64,000 bases of DNA. Source: Fen-1135 sp963705275 (GTDB lineage: Bacteria; Desulfobacterota; Syntrophia; Syntrophales; UBA2185). This document shows, piece after piece, positions 52,612-60,877 of the stretch. Below the pieces are notes generated by a model that made no database searches, was not told where the DNA came from, and saw only the letters and a program-made list of their open reading frames with translations. The number at the start of each line of letters is the position of its first letter. The first letter of the stretch is position 1. The stretch covers positions 1,488,001 through 1,552,000 of the forward strand of contig OY970063.1 of the NCBI GenBank assembly GCA_963705275.1. The letters run 5' to 3'. The translations under genes were made by a program, and so were the position numbers.

Positions 52612-53985
52612 ATGGAAAAGAAAGGCTTTTGGCAGCGTATTTATCAAAAGCTCGCGTCGCCAAAACTTACAATTATTATATTTCTAGTTCTTGCCGCCGC
52701 ATCAGTCGTAGGAACGCTGTTGCCCCAGGGAATGGGCGAAGCGGATCTCCAGAGACACTATAGCGAGCGTGCCGTCTGGTTTATCACGACTTTCGGCTTG
52801 AACGACCTCTATCATACCGGCTGGTTTCGATTCCTGCTTCTATTCCTCTGCGCAAATCTCGTCGTCTGTACTATTGAGCGACTGCCAAAGACGCTGAAGG
52901 TCTTCCGGCGTCGCGAAGAGGAGGTGGATCCCCAGAAGCTTGCCAAGTGCACCCTCAACTGTCAGTTTACCTCAACCCTCCCCCAGGATGAGACAGCGGC
53001 GCGCCTCATCAGCATCATTTCGGAAGAGTTCGGTGCTTTGCGGAGGCTTGATGGGGCCGACCATCTGGCAGGAGTGGCCGAGAAAGGCCGCTGGAGTCCT
53101 CTCATGGTCTATGTCGTCCACCTGAGCGTTCTCCTGGTGCTCTGTGGCGCTCTCGTCGGTTCCATATTCGGCTTCAAGGGATTCATGAACATCCTCGAGG
53201 GGGAAGCTGTAAGCGAAGTCATGCTGGAAGGCAGTGATCGCGGACGGAATCTTCCTTTTCAGGTTCGGTGCGACAAGTTCGATGTGTCATATTATGACAA
53301 CGGCATGCCGCGGGAGTTCCGTTCGGATTTGACTTTGATCCGCGATGGGAAGGAAGTTCTCAAGCAGGAACTCCGGGTGAATGATCCCCTCACGTACGGA
53401 GGCATCACATTTTATCAGGCATCCTACGGTGCGATCCTCAAAGATGCCGAAGTCGAGCTGACGGACAGAGGATCGGGGGCAGTCCGCCGGTTTCTCGCTC
53501 CCTTCAGGGAGTGGGTGGATATTCCCGGCACCCGGAACAGGGCGCAGATAATCCGGTTCGAAGAGGACTTCCGGCGACTCGGTCCCGCCATGGTTCTTAT
53601 CATCTCCATGGCCGGAGGGGAGCCGGCAGGGTCGTGGATCCTCATTGACAAGGATTTTCATGGCAATACTATCGAGAACTATCATGTGAAGGTCTTGCAT
53701 GCCACCCGGAGGCCATTCACCGGTCTGCAGGTGAAGCAGGACCCGGGGGTCTGGCTTGTCTGGCTTGGCTTTGCGGCAATGCTGGTGGGAATAGGTCTCA
53801 CCTATTATGTAAGCCACCGCAAACTGTGGGTTTGGGCGGCGGCAGATGTGGGCAAGGAAGGGACAAAGATAGTCGTCGCCGGGAGAAGCAACAGAAATGA
53901 AATTTCTTTCGAGCAGGAATTCAACAGACTCTGCGGCCGTCTGCAGGCTGAATTGGGCCAAGAGGTAGGAGGAAGCAGGCCATGA
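52612..53985 (+). CDS. resB: Cytochrome c biogenesis protein ResB
   Basis: System II heme-delivery subunit (457 residues). TM segments at about 18-40, 60-80, 165-185 and 380-402 enclose a large periplasmic domain, as in ResB/Ccs1. Hallmarks: ASPKLTIIIFLVLAAASVVG, the LPQG near 38, WFRFLLLFLCANLVVC and YGGITFYQASYG. It overlaps the ccsB gene by 4 bp (ATGA), so the two are coupled. Together they attach heme to apocytochromes, here probably including the decaheme and cytochrome c encoded at 40-44 kb. Confidence 0.93.
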   Translation: MEKKGFWQRIYQKLASPKLTIIIFLVLAAASVVGTLLPQGMGEADLQRHYSERAVWFITTFGLNDLYHTGWFRFLLLFLCANLVVCTIERLPKTLKVFRRREEEVDPQKLAKCTLNCQFTSTLPQDETAARLISIISEEFGALRRLDGADHLAGVAEKGRWSPLMVYVVHLSVLLVLCGALVGSIFGFKGFMNILEGEAVSEVMLEGSDRGRNLPFQVRCDKFDVSYYDNGMPREFRSDLTLIRDGKEVLKQELRVNDPLTYGGITFYQASYGAILKDAEVELTDRGSGAVRRFLAPFREWVDIPGTRNRAQIIRFEEDFRRLGPAMVLIISMAGGEPAGSWILIDKDFHGNTIENYHVKVLHATRRPFTGLQVKQDPGVWLVWLGFAAMLVGIGLTYYVSHRKLWVWAAADVGKEGTKIVVAGRSNRNEISFEQEFNRLCGRLQAELGQEVGGSRP

Positions 53986-54830
53986 TCACAAGCTCGATCC
54001 TCCTTGGCATAACTACCTTTGCCTATCTCCTCTGCGCGCTTCTCTATCTTTCGGGGGTCATCTTTCGCCGCCGTACGATTATGCTCTGGGGCACTATCAC
54101 CGGAGTTGCTGCACTCGCCGTACAAATGGCGGGGATCATTCTCCGTTGGTGGGAATCCTACCAGATAGGCTACGGGCACGCGCCTCTTTCCAATCTTTAC
54201 GAATCATTGGTGTTCGCAGCCTGGGCAATCATGCTCATTTATCTGATCATGGAACACCGGACCAAGCAGCGGGCCCTCGGGGTGTTCCCCGCCCTCTTCG
54301 CCTTCCTGGCTATGGCGTACGCTTCCTTCTCCACCGGTGTGAATTCGAAGATTCAGCCGCTTCTCCCTGCCCTGAAGAGCAATTGGCTCATCGCCCATGT
54401 CGTGACTTGCTTCATCGGCTATGCGGCCTTCGCCGTTTCATTCGGCATCAGCATCCTCTATGTCACAAGGGAATCAAAACAGGATATCTCCGGCAGTGCA
54501 CACTCCCTGCTCCCGGATCCCAGGCAGCTCGACGAGATCAACTATCAGATGGTACTCTTCGGGTTTCTCTGGCTGTCGCTGGGGATCATCACAGGATCCG
54601 TCTGGGCAGATTTGGCGTGGGGCGCTTATTGGAGCTGGGATCCCAAGGAGACATGGTCTCTGATTACCTGGCTGATCTATGCCGCCCTTCTCCATGCTCG
54701 AACAATGAAGGGATGGCGCGGCAACCGCGTGGCATGGCTGTCGATCATCGGGTTTGGCTGCGTCCTCTTCACCTATTTCGGCGTCAACTTTCTCCTGGGT
54801 GGTTTGCACTCCTACGCCAATACAAGATAG
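53982..54830 (+). CDS. ccsB: Cytochrome c biogenesis protein CcsB (CcsA/ResC family)
   Basis: Heme export/ligation subunit of System II (282 residues, about eight TM helices). The Trp-rich WWD heme-handling motif is complete: WGAYWSWDPKETWSLITWL at about 213-231. Heme-ligand histidines are likely in the flanking helices (HVVTCFIGYAAFAVSFG and LLHARTMKGWRG). It starts at the ATGA overlap with resB. Identification is secure. Confidence 0.94.
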   Translation: MITSSILLGITTFAYLLCALLYLSGVIFRRRTIMLWGTITGVAALAVQMAGIILRWWESYQIGYGHAPLSNLYESLVFAAWAIMLIYLIMEHRTKQRALGVFPALFAFLAMAYASFSTGVNSKIQPLLPALKSNWLIAHVVTCFIGYAAFAVSFGISILYVTRESKQDISGSAHSLLPDPRQLDEINYQMVLFGFLWLSLGIITGSVWADLAWGAYWSWDPKETWSLITWLIYAALLHARTMKGWRGNRVAWLSIIGFGCVLFTYFGVNFLLGGLHSYANTR

Positions 54831-54901
54831 TTTTTCATCAGACATGCTGCCGACAAAAAGCTGCGTTCAGATATTCACGCAGACAGAGGATGATTCTTCC
54901 T

Positions 54902-56260
54902 TCAGCCCTCTCGGAACTCAAGAGGATTCAGGTTGTATTTCTCCAGCAAGGCATAGAGATCAGCGCGATACTTGCCAGCCAGTTTAGCGGCCTGACTGAC
55001 ATTGCCTCTGCTGATCGTCATCAACTCAATGAGATAGCTTCGCTCAAAATCCTGCTTGGATTCCTTGAATGATCTGAACGTGCTTCCATCTTTTCCGGAT
55101 TGGCAGATGACTATCAGCTCTTCGCTGATAACATCATCCCTTGCCATGCCGACAGCGCATTCAACGACGTTCTCGAGTTCCCTTACATTGCCGGGCCATG
55201 AATAGACCATAATCTTCTGAAGGGCCTGCGGCGTAATAGTCCTTATATTCTTATTCATCTTTCCCGCATGCTTGTCCAGGAAGTGCCCCACCAAGGGAGG
55301 TATATCTTCCTTCCGGTCTCTTAAAGGCGGCATTCTGATGGGAAAAACGTGTATCCGGTAATAGAGATCGCTCCGAAAATTCCCATTCTCGACTTCTGTT
55401 TCAATTTCCTTATTGGAGGCGGATATGATCCTTATGTCAACTTTGACAGTATGCTGCGACCCCAGTGGATAAAATTCTTTTTCTTCGATGGCCTTAAGGA
55501 GTTTTCCCTGCATGGCAAGAGGAATCTCTGTTATTTCATCAAGGAAGATTATCCCGCCATCAGCCTGCGCGAAAAGACCCTTTTTCCTCGCCGTGGCCCC
55601 CGTGAATGCGCCTTTTTCAAAACCAAAAAGTTCGCTTTCAAGCAGGGTGCCTGGAATTGCGGCGCAATTGAGTGAAACGAAAGGCTTGTCATTCCTGTCA
55701 CTCAACTGGTGCAGTGCCCTCGCGATCAGACCTTTACCTGTTCCACTCTCGCCGCTGATGAATACATTCGAGTTTGACTCTGCGGCAAGGCATGTCAAAT
55801 CAAGGGCCTTCTTCATGGCTTCACTTTGCCCGATGATATTCTGAATTTTATGATCCTGCCTTATTATACTTCTTAGTCTCTTGACCTCGCGGGAAAGCTT
55901 GGATTTCTCGATGCCATTTTTCACCTGCAAGAGGAGTTCGCGATGATCAAAGGGTTTCGTCAAATAGATATAAGCACCCTCTTTCATGGCCTCCACTGCG
56001 CTTTCGATGGTCCCGTGTGCCGTAAGGATAATAACCGGAAGATCGGCATCCACTTCACGGATGCTCTTCATGAGCTCTATGCCGCTTCCCCCGGAAAATT
56101 TCAGATCAAGGATAGCGAGTTCATATTCATTTGTTGCCGCCAATTCCTTTGCTGCTTCAATCTCGGATGCAGTTTCAACCTGATAGCCCTCGGATTCGAG
56201 CCTCATCTTAAGCATTTTCAAAATGTTCAAGTCGTCATCAACGACTAAGAGCCTGTCCAT
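54902..56260 (-). CDS. glrR: NtrC-family sigma-54-dependent response regulator (GlrR/QseF-like)
   Basis: A 452-residue three-domain regulator. Receiver domain (LLVVDDDLNILKMLKMRLES; phosphoacceptor Asp in LAILDLKFSGGSG; Lys in LTKPFDHREL). An AAA+ domain has GESGTGKG (Walker A), the sigma-54 contact loop GAFTGA and FLDEI (Walker B). A FIS-type HTH ends it (GNVSQAAKLAGKYRADLYAL). The ATG at 56260 (MDRLLVVDDD) has GAGGA before it. The operon order kinase-lipoprotein-regulator matches glrK-glrG-glrR (qseE-qseG-qseF) of enterics. The targets here are unknown. Confidence 0.92.
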   Translation of the reverse strand: MDRLLVVDDDLNILKMLKMRLESEGYQVETASEIEAAKELAATNEYELAILDLKFSGGSGIELMKSIREVDADLPVIILTAHGTIESAVEAMKEGAYIYLTKPFDHRELLLQVKNGIEKSKLSREVKRLRSIIRQDHKIQNIIGQSEAMKKALDLTCLAAESNSNVFISGESGTGKGLIARALHQLSDRNDKPFVSLNCAAIPGTLLESELFGFEKGAFTGATARKKGLFAQADGGIIFLDEITEIPLAMQGKLLKAIEEKEFYPLGSQHTVKVDIRIISASNKEIETEVENGNFRSDLYYRIHVFPIRMPPLRDRKEDIPPLVGHFLDKHAGKMNKNIRTITPQALQKIMVYSWPGNVRELENVVECAVGMARDDVISEELIVICQSGKDGSTFRSFKESKQDFERSYLIELMTISRGNVSQAAKLAGKYRADLYALLEKYNLNPLEFREG

Positions 56261-56278
56261 AACTGTCCTCATCATCCC

Positions 56279-56818
56279 CTAGTGTACTGCTTTCTTCCTT
56301 TGCTTTAAATTCATGTCGACTTCTTTCATCTTTTCTATCTTCTTTTCTAACGCCTCCAGCTGTTGTACCAGTTCATCAACATGTCTCTTCTGTGACATCA
56401 CCCTCTTATCCCTGCTTGCGATCTCATTATCCCTGCTTGCGATCTCAGCAAGAAGGGAGAGCATCGCTTCGCTGTTGTCTCTGTAGGCGCTATTCGGATA
56501 ATTTTTCATGAGCTTCAGAAAACACTCAAGGGCCTTTTGGTAATCTTTATGTCGATTTCTTGCAGACAAATAAATGATGCCCATCTCAAAGAGAGCCCTG
56601 TCGCCTACGCGGGGATACTGTGCCATAATCTTCTCATATTCACCGAGGGATGCGTTGTAGTTTCCCCCCTTCATATAATCATTCGCCTTCTTGAAATCCG
56701 GACTGGCCATCAATCCCTCATACAGGTGAGCGCATCCGCAAATGAATATTAGTGTGATTGTGAGGCAGGCAAGGAAAAAGTGAATGTGCTTCCCTCGCCC
56801 ACTTTGCTTTTTACCCAT
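56279..56818 (-). CDS. glrG: TPR lipoprotein, GlrG/QseG-like
   Basis: A 179-residue lipoprotein with lipobox at Cys29 (FICGCAH), a TPR-like region (about 39-110; KANDYMKGGNYNASLGEYEK then YQKALECFLKLMKNYPNSAY) and a basic coiled-coil end (QQLEALEKKIEKMKEVDM). GGAGG lies 6 nt before the ATG. The gene starts 70 bp inside the end of the kinase gene. The position between kinase and regulator is that of QseG, which activates QseE in E. coli; the sequence similarity was not tested. Confidence 0.8.
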   Translation of the reverse strand: MGKKQSGRGKHIHFFLACLTITLIFICGCAHLYEGLMASPDFKKANDYMKGGNYNASLGEYEKIMAQYPRVGDRALFEMGIIYLSARNRHKDYQKALECFLKLMKNYPNSAYRDNSEAMLSLLAEIASRDNEIASRDKRVMSQKRHVDELVQQLEALEKKIEKMKEVDMNLKQRKKAVH

Positions 56819-58230
56819 ATATGTCCTCCATGAGCATTTATAATGTGCCTGACTATGGCAAGCCCCAGCCCGGTTCCCATTACGGCCCCTCTCCTGTCAT
56901 CAACGCGCTTGAATTTATCAAAGACCTCCATCAAACCATTCTCGGGAATGCCACGGCCTGTATCCGATACGGATACTTCCACCGTATCGTTTTCACGGTT
57001 ATTCCTGACGGAGACAGTAATCTGTCCTCCTGCCGGCGTATACTTCAAGGCATTACCCAACAAATTCTGAAAGACTTCTTCAATTCTTTCGATATCCATC
57101 CGCAGGGGAGGAATGTCTTCCGGAATTTCCAGGGCAATTTCCATCCTCTTATTCTTGGTAAGAGGCGACAACTTCAAAAAGCTCTTTTCTATAATAGGAC
57201 GAAGGCTCGTGTTTTGAAAGGAAAAAAACATTTTCCCCGCTTCCATCCGTGAAAAGTCCAATATCCGGTTAACCGAGGATATTAGCCTGTCACATTCCGC
57301 CTTGATCACCGTGAACAATTCCTCCTGTTTTTCAGGGGCATGGGAGAAAACGCCTTGCTGAAGCATGGAGGATGCCTCTTTGATAACTGTTAGAGGAGTG
57401 CGTAATTCGTGAGACAGATGGCTGATATAGTCAACCTTGATCTGATCGAGCTCCATGAGCCTTTCACACATCACATTGAAAGCTTCCGCCAATTCCCCGA
57501 TCTCCGGAGGAGAAGATATTTTCAGCGGCTCACCGAATTTGCCGCCAGCCACCTCCTTCGTTTTTTCATCTAATAGTTTTATCGGCCGGTTGATTGTCCA
57601 CGTATTGATGAGCGTGATGATTATGACGAAAATTATGGCAACAATTTCCGAAACGACGATGATTTTGGCCACCCGCTGTGACATTGCATCTGATTGCTCC
57701 AATTTTGAATCCCTGTCGTTAGTCGAAGTCTGCACAAGATTCTGCAGCCTCTCTTCGATGTCACGGGTGACCTGTTCCCTTTCTACAACATAAGTCCCGT
57801 AATCTTTTTCCTCCGCCGTGCGATCACCTAATATCAACTCCCGCTGATCGAGCAATCTGTCGTAGAGTTCCTTATTCTTTTTGATGTCGGCCAATAAATC
57901 GATCTTGACATCGGTATCCGCTATCCCCTCCATTTCAGCGACCCTTTGCGTGAAGTCAATTCTTGTCTGTTTGAGCTGCCAGTAATAATCCAGCTCTCTG
58001 GATATACGATATTTGTCTTCCGCTGCTTTGAGACTATAGAGGTCATCCAGCGCCTCGTCGCCAAGCTTTATCATACGCGAATCATATTTGATTGCGGACT
58101 CGATAACCCGATTGAGCGCATTCAAATTCACGATGGTATATGCGCCGGTGATCCCGACCAGAAGAATTATCAAGAAGTTGCTGATAAGCAGCCTGTTGAA
58201 AATTGTAAGTTTCAGAGCGAGCCTCCTCAT
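56749..58230 (-). CDS. glrK: Membrane histidine kinase (GlrK/QseE-like)
   Basis: A 493-residue sensor kinase. TM1 at about 14-35 and TM2 at about 185-210 bound a helical periplasmic domain (about 36-184). A HAMP domain follows, then HisKA (phosphoacceptor in ISHLSHELRTPLTVIKEA) and HATPase (LLGNALKYTPAGGQ, VSDTGRGIPENG, GTGLGLAI). Length and layout match QseE/GlrK. It is the first gene of an operon with a lipoprotein and a sigma-54 response regulator. Confidence 0.93.
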   Translation of the reverse strand: MRRLALKLTIFNRLLISNFLIILLVGITGAYTIVNLNALNRVIESAIKYDSRMIKLGDEALDDLYSLKAAEDKYRISRELDYYWQLKQTRIDFTQRVAEMEGIADTDVKIDLLADIKKNKELYDRLLDQRELILGDRTAEEKDYGTYVVEREQVTRDIEERLQNLVQTSTNDRDSKLEQSDAMSQRVAKIIVVSEIVAIIFVIIITLINTWTINRPIKLLDEKTKEVAGGKFGEPLKISSPPEIGELAEAFNVMCERLMELDQIKVDYISHLSHELRTPLTVIKEASSMLQQGVFSHAPEKQEELFTVIKAECDRLISSVNRILDFSRMEAGKMFFSFQNTSLRPIIEKSFLKLSPLTKNKRMEIALEIPEDIPPLRMDIERIEEVFQNLLGNALKYTPAGGQITVSVRNNRENDTVEVSVSDTGRGIPENGLMEVFDKFKRVDDRRGAVMGTGLGLAIVRHIINAHGGHIWVKSKVGEGSTFTFSLPASQSH

Positions 58231-58946
58231 TGTGCTTGCTCTCTAGTATAACAATTCACTGGTTGATAAGCAAATATAGACTGCCAGTAGAGCAGTGTTA
58301 GAGATAGCAAGACATCAAAGAGGCGGGAAATATCCTGAGTTGGTGTATCCTTAGGTAACTGTGAGAGTAAACAATTGCCTGCTGCGTATTAGGGGATATT
58401 GCAAGGATTGAACCTTGATAAGGACATCCAGAGTCTGATTCTTTTTGAAGGTACACTGCCGGAAATGAATCTCCAGATGCGCCTTATGTTGATGGCTAAC
58501 TGTGGAACGCCAAATTTACCAGTTCCATATTTGTTGCGGACCACTTGTCTTTGGAGTATCAGCGGAGTATTCGTCCTCTGGGGAGTCATGCGAAATAGAC
58601 GATAGGGCCGCCAAGAATGAGCAAAGTGGGTGAGTAATGTCACAGATTTAGATTTGAGGCTCTATATAGATAAAGCTCACGATGGAAGTAAGCCATTGGC
58701 TCGGTTGAGAGAGGGTTGATAACAGAGGAGATGTCGTGATTGGCGCCTTCTAATATTGAGAAATCTTGAAGGGAGAGAGGCATATCTCGAAAACGATAAA
58801 GGTGAGTCGGTCAGTTCAACGAAAATAGAATAAGTATAATTTTTCTGCCAGGGGAGGTGGTGGCACGGATAAATTCATATCCACAAAAATTAAAATCGAC
58901 TCATTAAAATCTTTATACCAGGCGCAAATTGAAAGGAGGGATGAAG
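58231..58946. other. Large intergenic gap upstream of pilin
   Basis: About 700 bp between the divergently transcribed kinase operon and the pilin. It must hold both promoters. A TGGCAC like a sigma-54 -24 element is at 58861-58866, but the -12 spacing is wrong. A 68-codon frame at 58399-58605 begins at a TTG and is not convincing. Confidence 0.4.
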
Positions 58947-59324
58947 ATGATTAGTGCATTTTACAGGAAGAGAGGACAGAAAGGTTTTACACTGATTGAA
59001 CTGATGATCGTTATTGCCATCATAGGTATCCTGGCGGCGATTGCCATCCCGCAGTTTATGGCTTACAGGCAAAGAGGTTTCACAGCGTCAGCAAACTCGG
59101 CAGCAAGGAATGCCTTTACGGCAGCAGCGGCCTTTTTCAGTGATTCACCTGGCGGTACAGTTACCGTAGCAATCGTGTCCAACTATGGTTATAAGAGTGA
59201 CGCCAACATCGCATTAGTAAGGGGTGGTGGTGGAACAATAGGGAATTTTACACTGCAGGCTACTCACGCAGGTGGTGGTTCAATCTTTACCATCGATCAG
59301 GACGGTGTGTTTACGAGAAGCTAA
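58947..59324 (+). CDS. pilA: Type IV pilin (PilA-like)
   Basis: A 125-residue prepilin. The ATG at 58947 is chosen since GGAGG lies 7 nt upstream. The class III signal KRGQKG|FTLIELMIVIAIIG is cut after Gly13; the mature Phe1 and Glu5 are present. The hydrophobic helix is followed by a short C-terminal domain of Gly/Ser-rich strands (GGGGTIGNFTLQATHAGGG). No cysteine pair. Such short pilins in Desulfobacterota (e.g. Geobacter) can be associated with conductive filaments. The aromatic content here is modest, so conductivity is not implied. Terminator at 59352. Confidence 0.9.
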   Translation: MISAFYRKRGQKGFTLIELMIVIAIIGILAAIAIPQFMAYRQRGFTASANSAARNAFTAAAAFFSDSPGGTVTVAIVSNYGYKSDANIALVRGGGGTIGNFTLQATHAGGGSIFTIDQDGVFTRS

Positions 59325-59351
59325 GTGTTAATAATGTATCATGAGGCGTTG

Positions 59352-59387
59352 AGGGGGTGGGGTTTATATACCTCACCCCTTTTTTTG
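59352..59387 (+). terminator. Rho-independent terminator of pilin gene
   Basis: GC-rich stem (AGGGGGTGGGG against CCTCACCCCT) around TTTATATA, then a run of seven T's. Confidence 0.85.
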
Positions 59388-59532
59388 TCAATTAAAATCG
59401 ATGCACATTAGGATTCACAAGCTATTTTGCCTTAAGCATCACTTAGGAGGTGGAGAAAAAATCCTGCGAAAAAAAAGGCCAGGCCCTGATAACGAGAATC
59501 GGTCCCATGGTACCCCTTTACCAGGGCACGTT

Positions 59533-60099
59533 TCAGCCATAGAGCTTCTTCACCAGCCAGGCGGTCCTTTGCCCCAGGGTCTTAGCAGTCTGGACTCCTT
59601 CCTCATCTTTTTCCACCTCGCCCTTGTCTCTGGCAACGCTCATCGCGCGACCGGCGATGATAAGCTCATTGCTTAGGAAGAAATGGTTCATAGTTTCGAT
59701 TGTATGCAGCCCTCCGCTGCGACGCAAGCAGGATACGGCAGCCCCAACTTTATTCTTGTGCATCCTCCCATTTGCCAATCCGACGAAGCCCGCCCGGTCG
59801 ATCAAGGCCTTCATCTCCGCTGTCACATCCTGAAAATAGGAAGGAGACCCCAAAACGATGCCTTGAGCCGTTGTCATCTTTTCGATATACTCATTCGCCG
59901 CATCGTTCTTAACGGCGCACCGCTGGTCCTGATTCTCGAAGCACTTGTAGCAGGCAATGCACCCGTGAATCGCCTTTGCCGAGAGCTGAACGAGTTCCGT
60001 TTCAATACCCTCCTTCTCGATCTCGCGTAAGAGGTAGCCCATCAACGTTGTGGTGTTGCCATCCTTTCTTGGACTGCCGTTGAAGCCGATAACCTTCAT
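59533..60099 (-). CDS. NAD(P)H-dependent FMN reductase / flavodoxin-like protein
   Basis: A 188-residue flavodoxin-fold protein. FMN-binding GFNGSPRKDGNTTTLMGYLL starts it; a CIACYKCFENQDQRC cluster follows; GIVLGSPSYFQDVTAEMKAL is the second loop and GAAVSCLRRSGGLHTIETMN the third. It is similar to the iron-sulfur flavoprotein/NADPH FMN reductase group, in which the Cys cluster binds Fe-S. GGAGG precedes the ATG. Substrate unknown. Confidence 0.87.
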   Translation of the reverse strand: MKVIGFNGSPRKDGNTTTLMGYLLREIEKEGIETELVQLSAKAIHGCIACYKCFENQDQRCAVKNDAANEYIEKMTTAQGIVLGSPSYFQDVTAEMKALIDRAGFVGLANGRMHKNKVGAAVSCLRRSGGLHTIETMNHFFLSNELIIAGRAMSVARDKGEVEKDEEGVQTAKTLGQRTAWLVKKLYG

Positions 60100-60133
60100 A
60101 TCCGTCCTCCTTCCATAGTGAGGTGATGCTCAC

Positions 60134-60688
60134 TCATGCTTTTCTTTCTCTTTCGATTTTTTCTCTGATAAAATTCATCAAGGGCCCTTCTGCGCGCCAT
60201 GTCCAACAGGTGTTCTCAAGCATATCGATCATATCCGATGTGAATCTGGAAGATTCCTGCAGTTTGTAAGCGGCGTATCCCTGAATTGTCGAGGAACCCA
60301 TTGATGTTAAAAGCGCCACTAGATGGTTGCAGCCTTCACCACTGCCAACCAGCGCCTTTACCCTTGACGTAAATCCACGGGTAATTCTCAATCCCCTTAC
60401 GGTATCTATACTGTTGATGGTCCCCAGGCATTCTTCGCGCGGAGCAGTGGGCATTGCCACATGCAGATCCTCGATCTCGAGAGTTGTCTTGTTAACGAGC
60501 ATATGGATGATCATCTGATGCAATAGGCCGGGCGATCTTTTTTCACCTGTAGCCAAATAAAAGTCCTGCAGTCGATGATCTGTCAGACATCCCTCCACGA
60601 CTAATCTTTGCTCGTCATATTCGTAAGTATTTATCTCTATGGTTCTCGTGTGATATTTTTTTCCGTTAGGTCTTCCAAACAAGCTCAT
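60134..60688 (-). CDS. DUF2889 protein
   Basis: A 184-residue soluble protein with the DUF2889 layout: EYDEQRLVVEGCLTDHRLQD near the start, EIEDLHVAMPTAPREECLGT midway and GFTSRVKALVGSGEGCNHLV in the C-terminal part (Cys and His). The family is common in Desulfobacterota; function unknown. It lies 34 bp upstream of the FMN reductase on the same strand. Confidence 0.8.
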   Translation of the reverse strand: MSLFGRPNGKKYHTRTIEINTYEYDEQRLVVEGCLTDHRLQDFYLATGEKRSPGLLHQMIIHMLVNKTTLEIEDLHVAMPTAPREECLGTINSIDTVRGLRITRGFTSRVKALVGSGEGCNHLVALLTSMGSSTIQGYAAYKLQESSRFTSDMIDMLENTCWTWRAEGPLMNFIREKIERERKA

Positions 60689-60877
60689 CCTGCTTTTTCT
60701 CCCATACCTTTGATTTTATGTTACAGCGGTGAAAGAACGCATAGGGGATAACGGCCTTGTCTGTCAATGCGATATCAACAACAGACTGCCGTTTGAACTG
60801 TTGTATAATTGAGAAATCCATTGGGTCATTGATAACAGGAAGGACTCAATAAAAAGGTCAACTTCAGGCCCAGGCAC

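Noticed and set aside
58399..58605. Small plus-strand frame of 68 codons upstream of the pilin
   Set aside because: It begins with TTG, has only a weak upstream purine tract and no recognisable domain.
58861..58880. Sigma-54 promoter for the pilin
   Set aside because: TGGCAC is present, but the -12 GC dinucleotide is not at the required spacing. Not supported.
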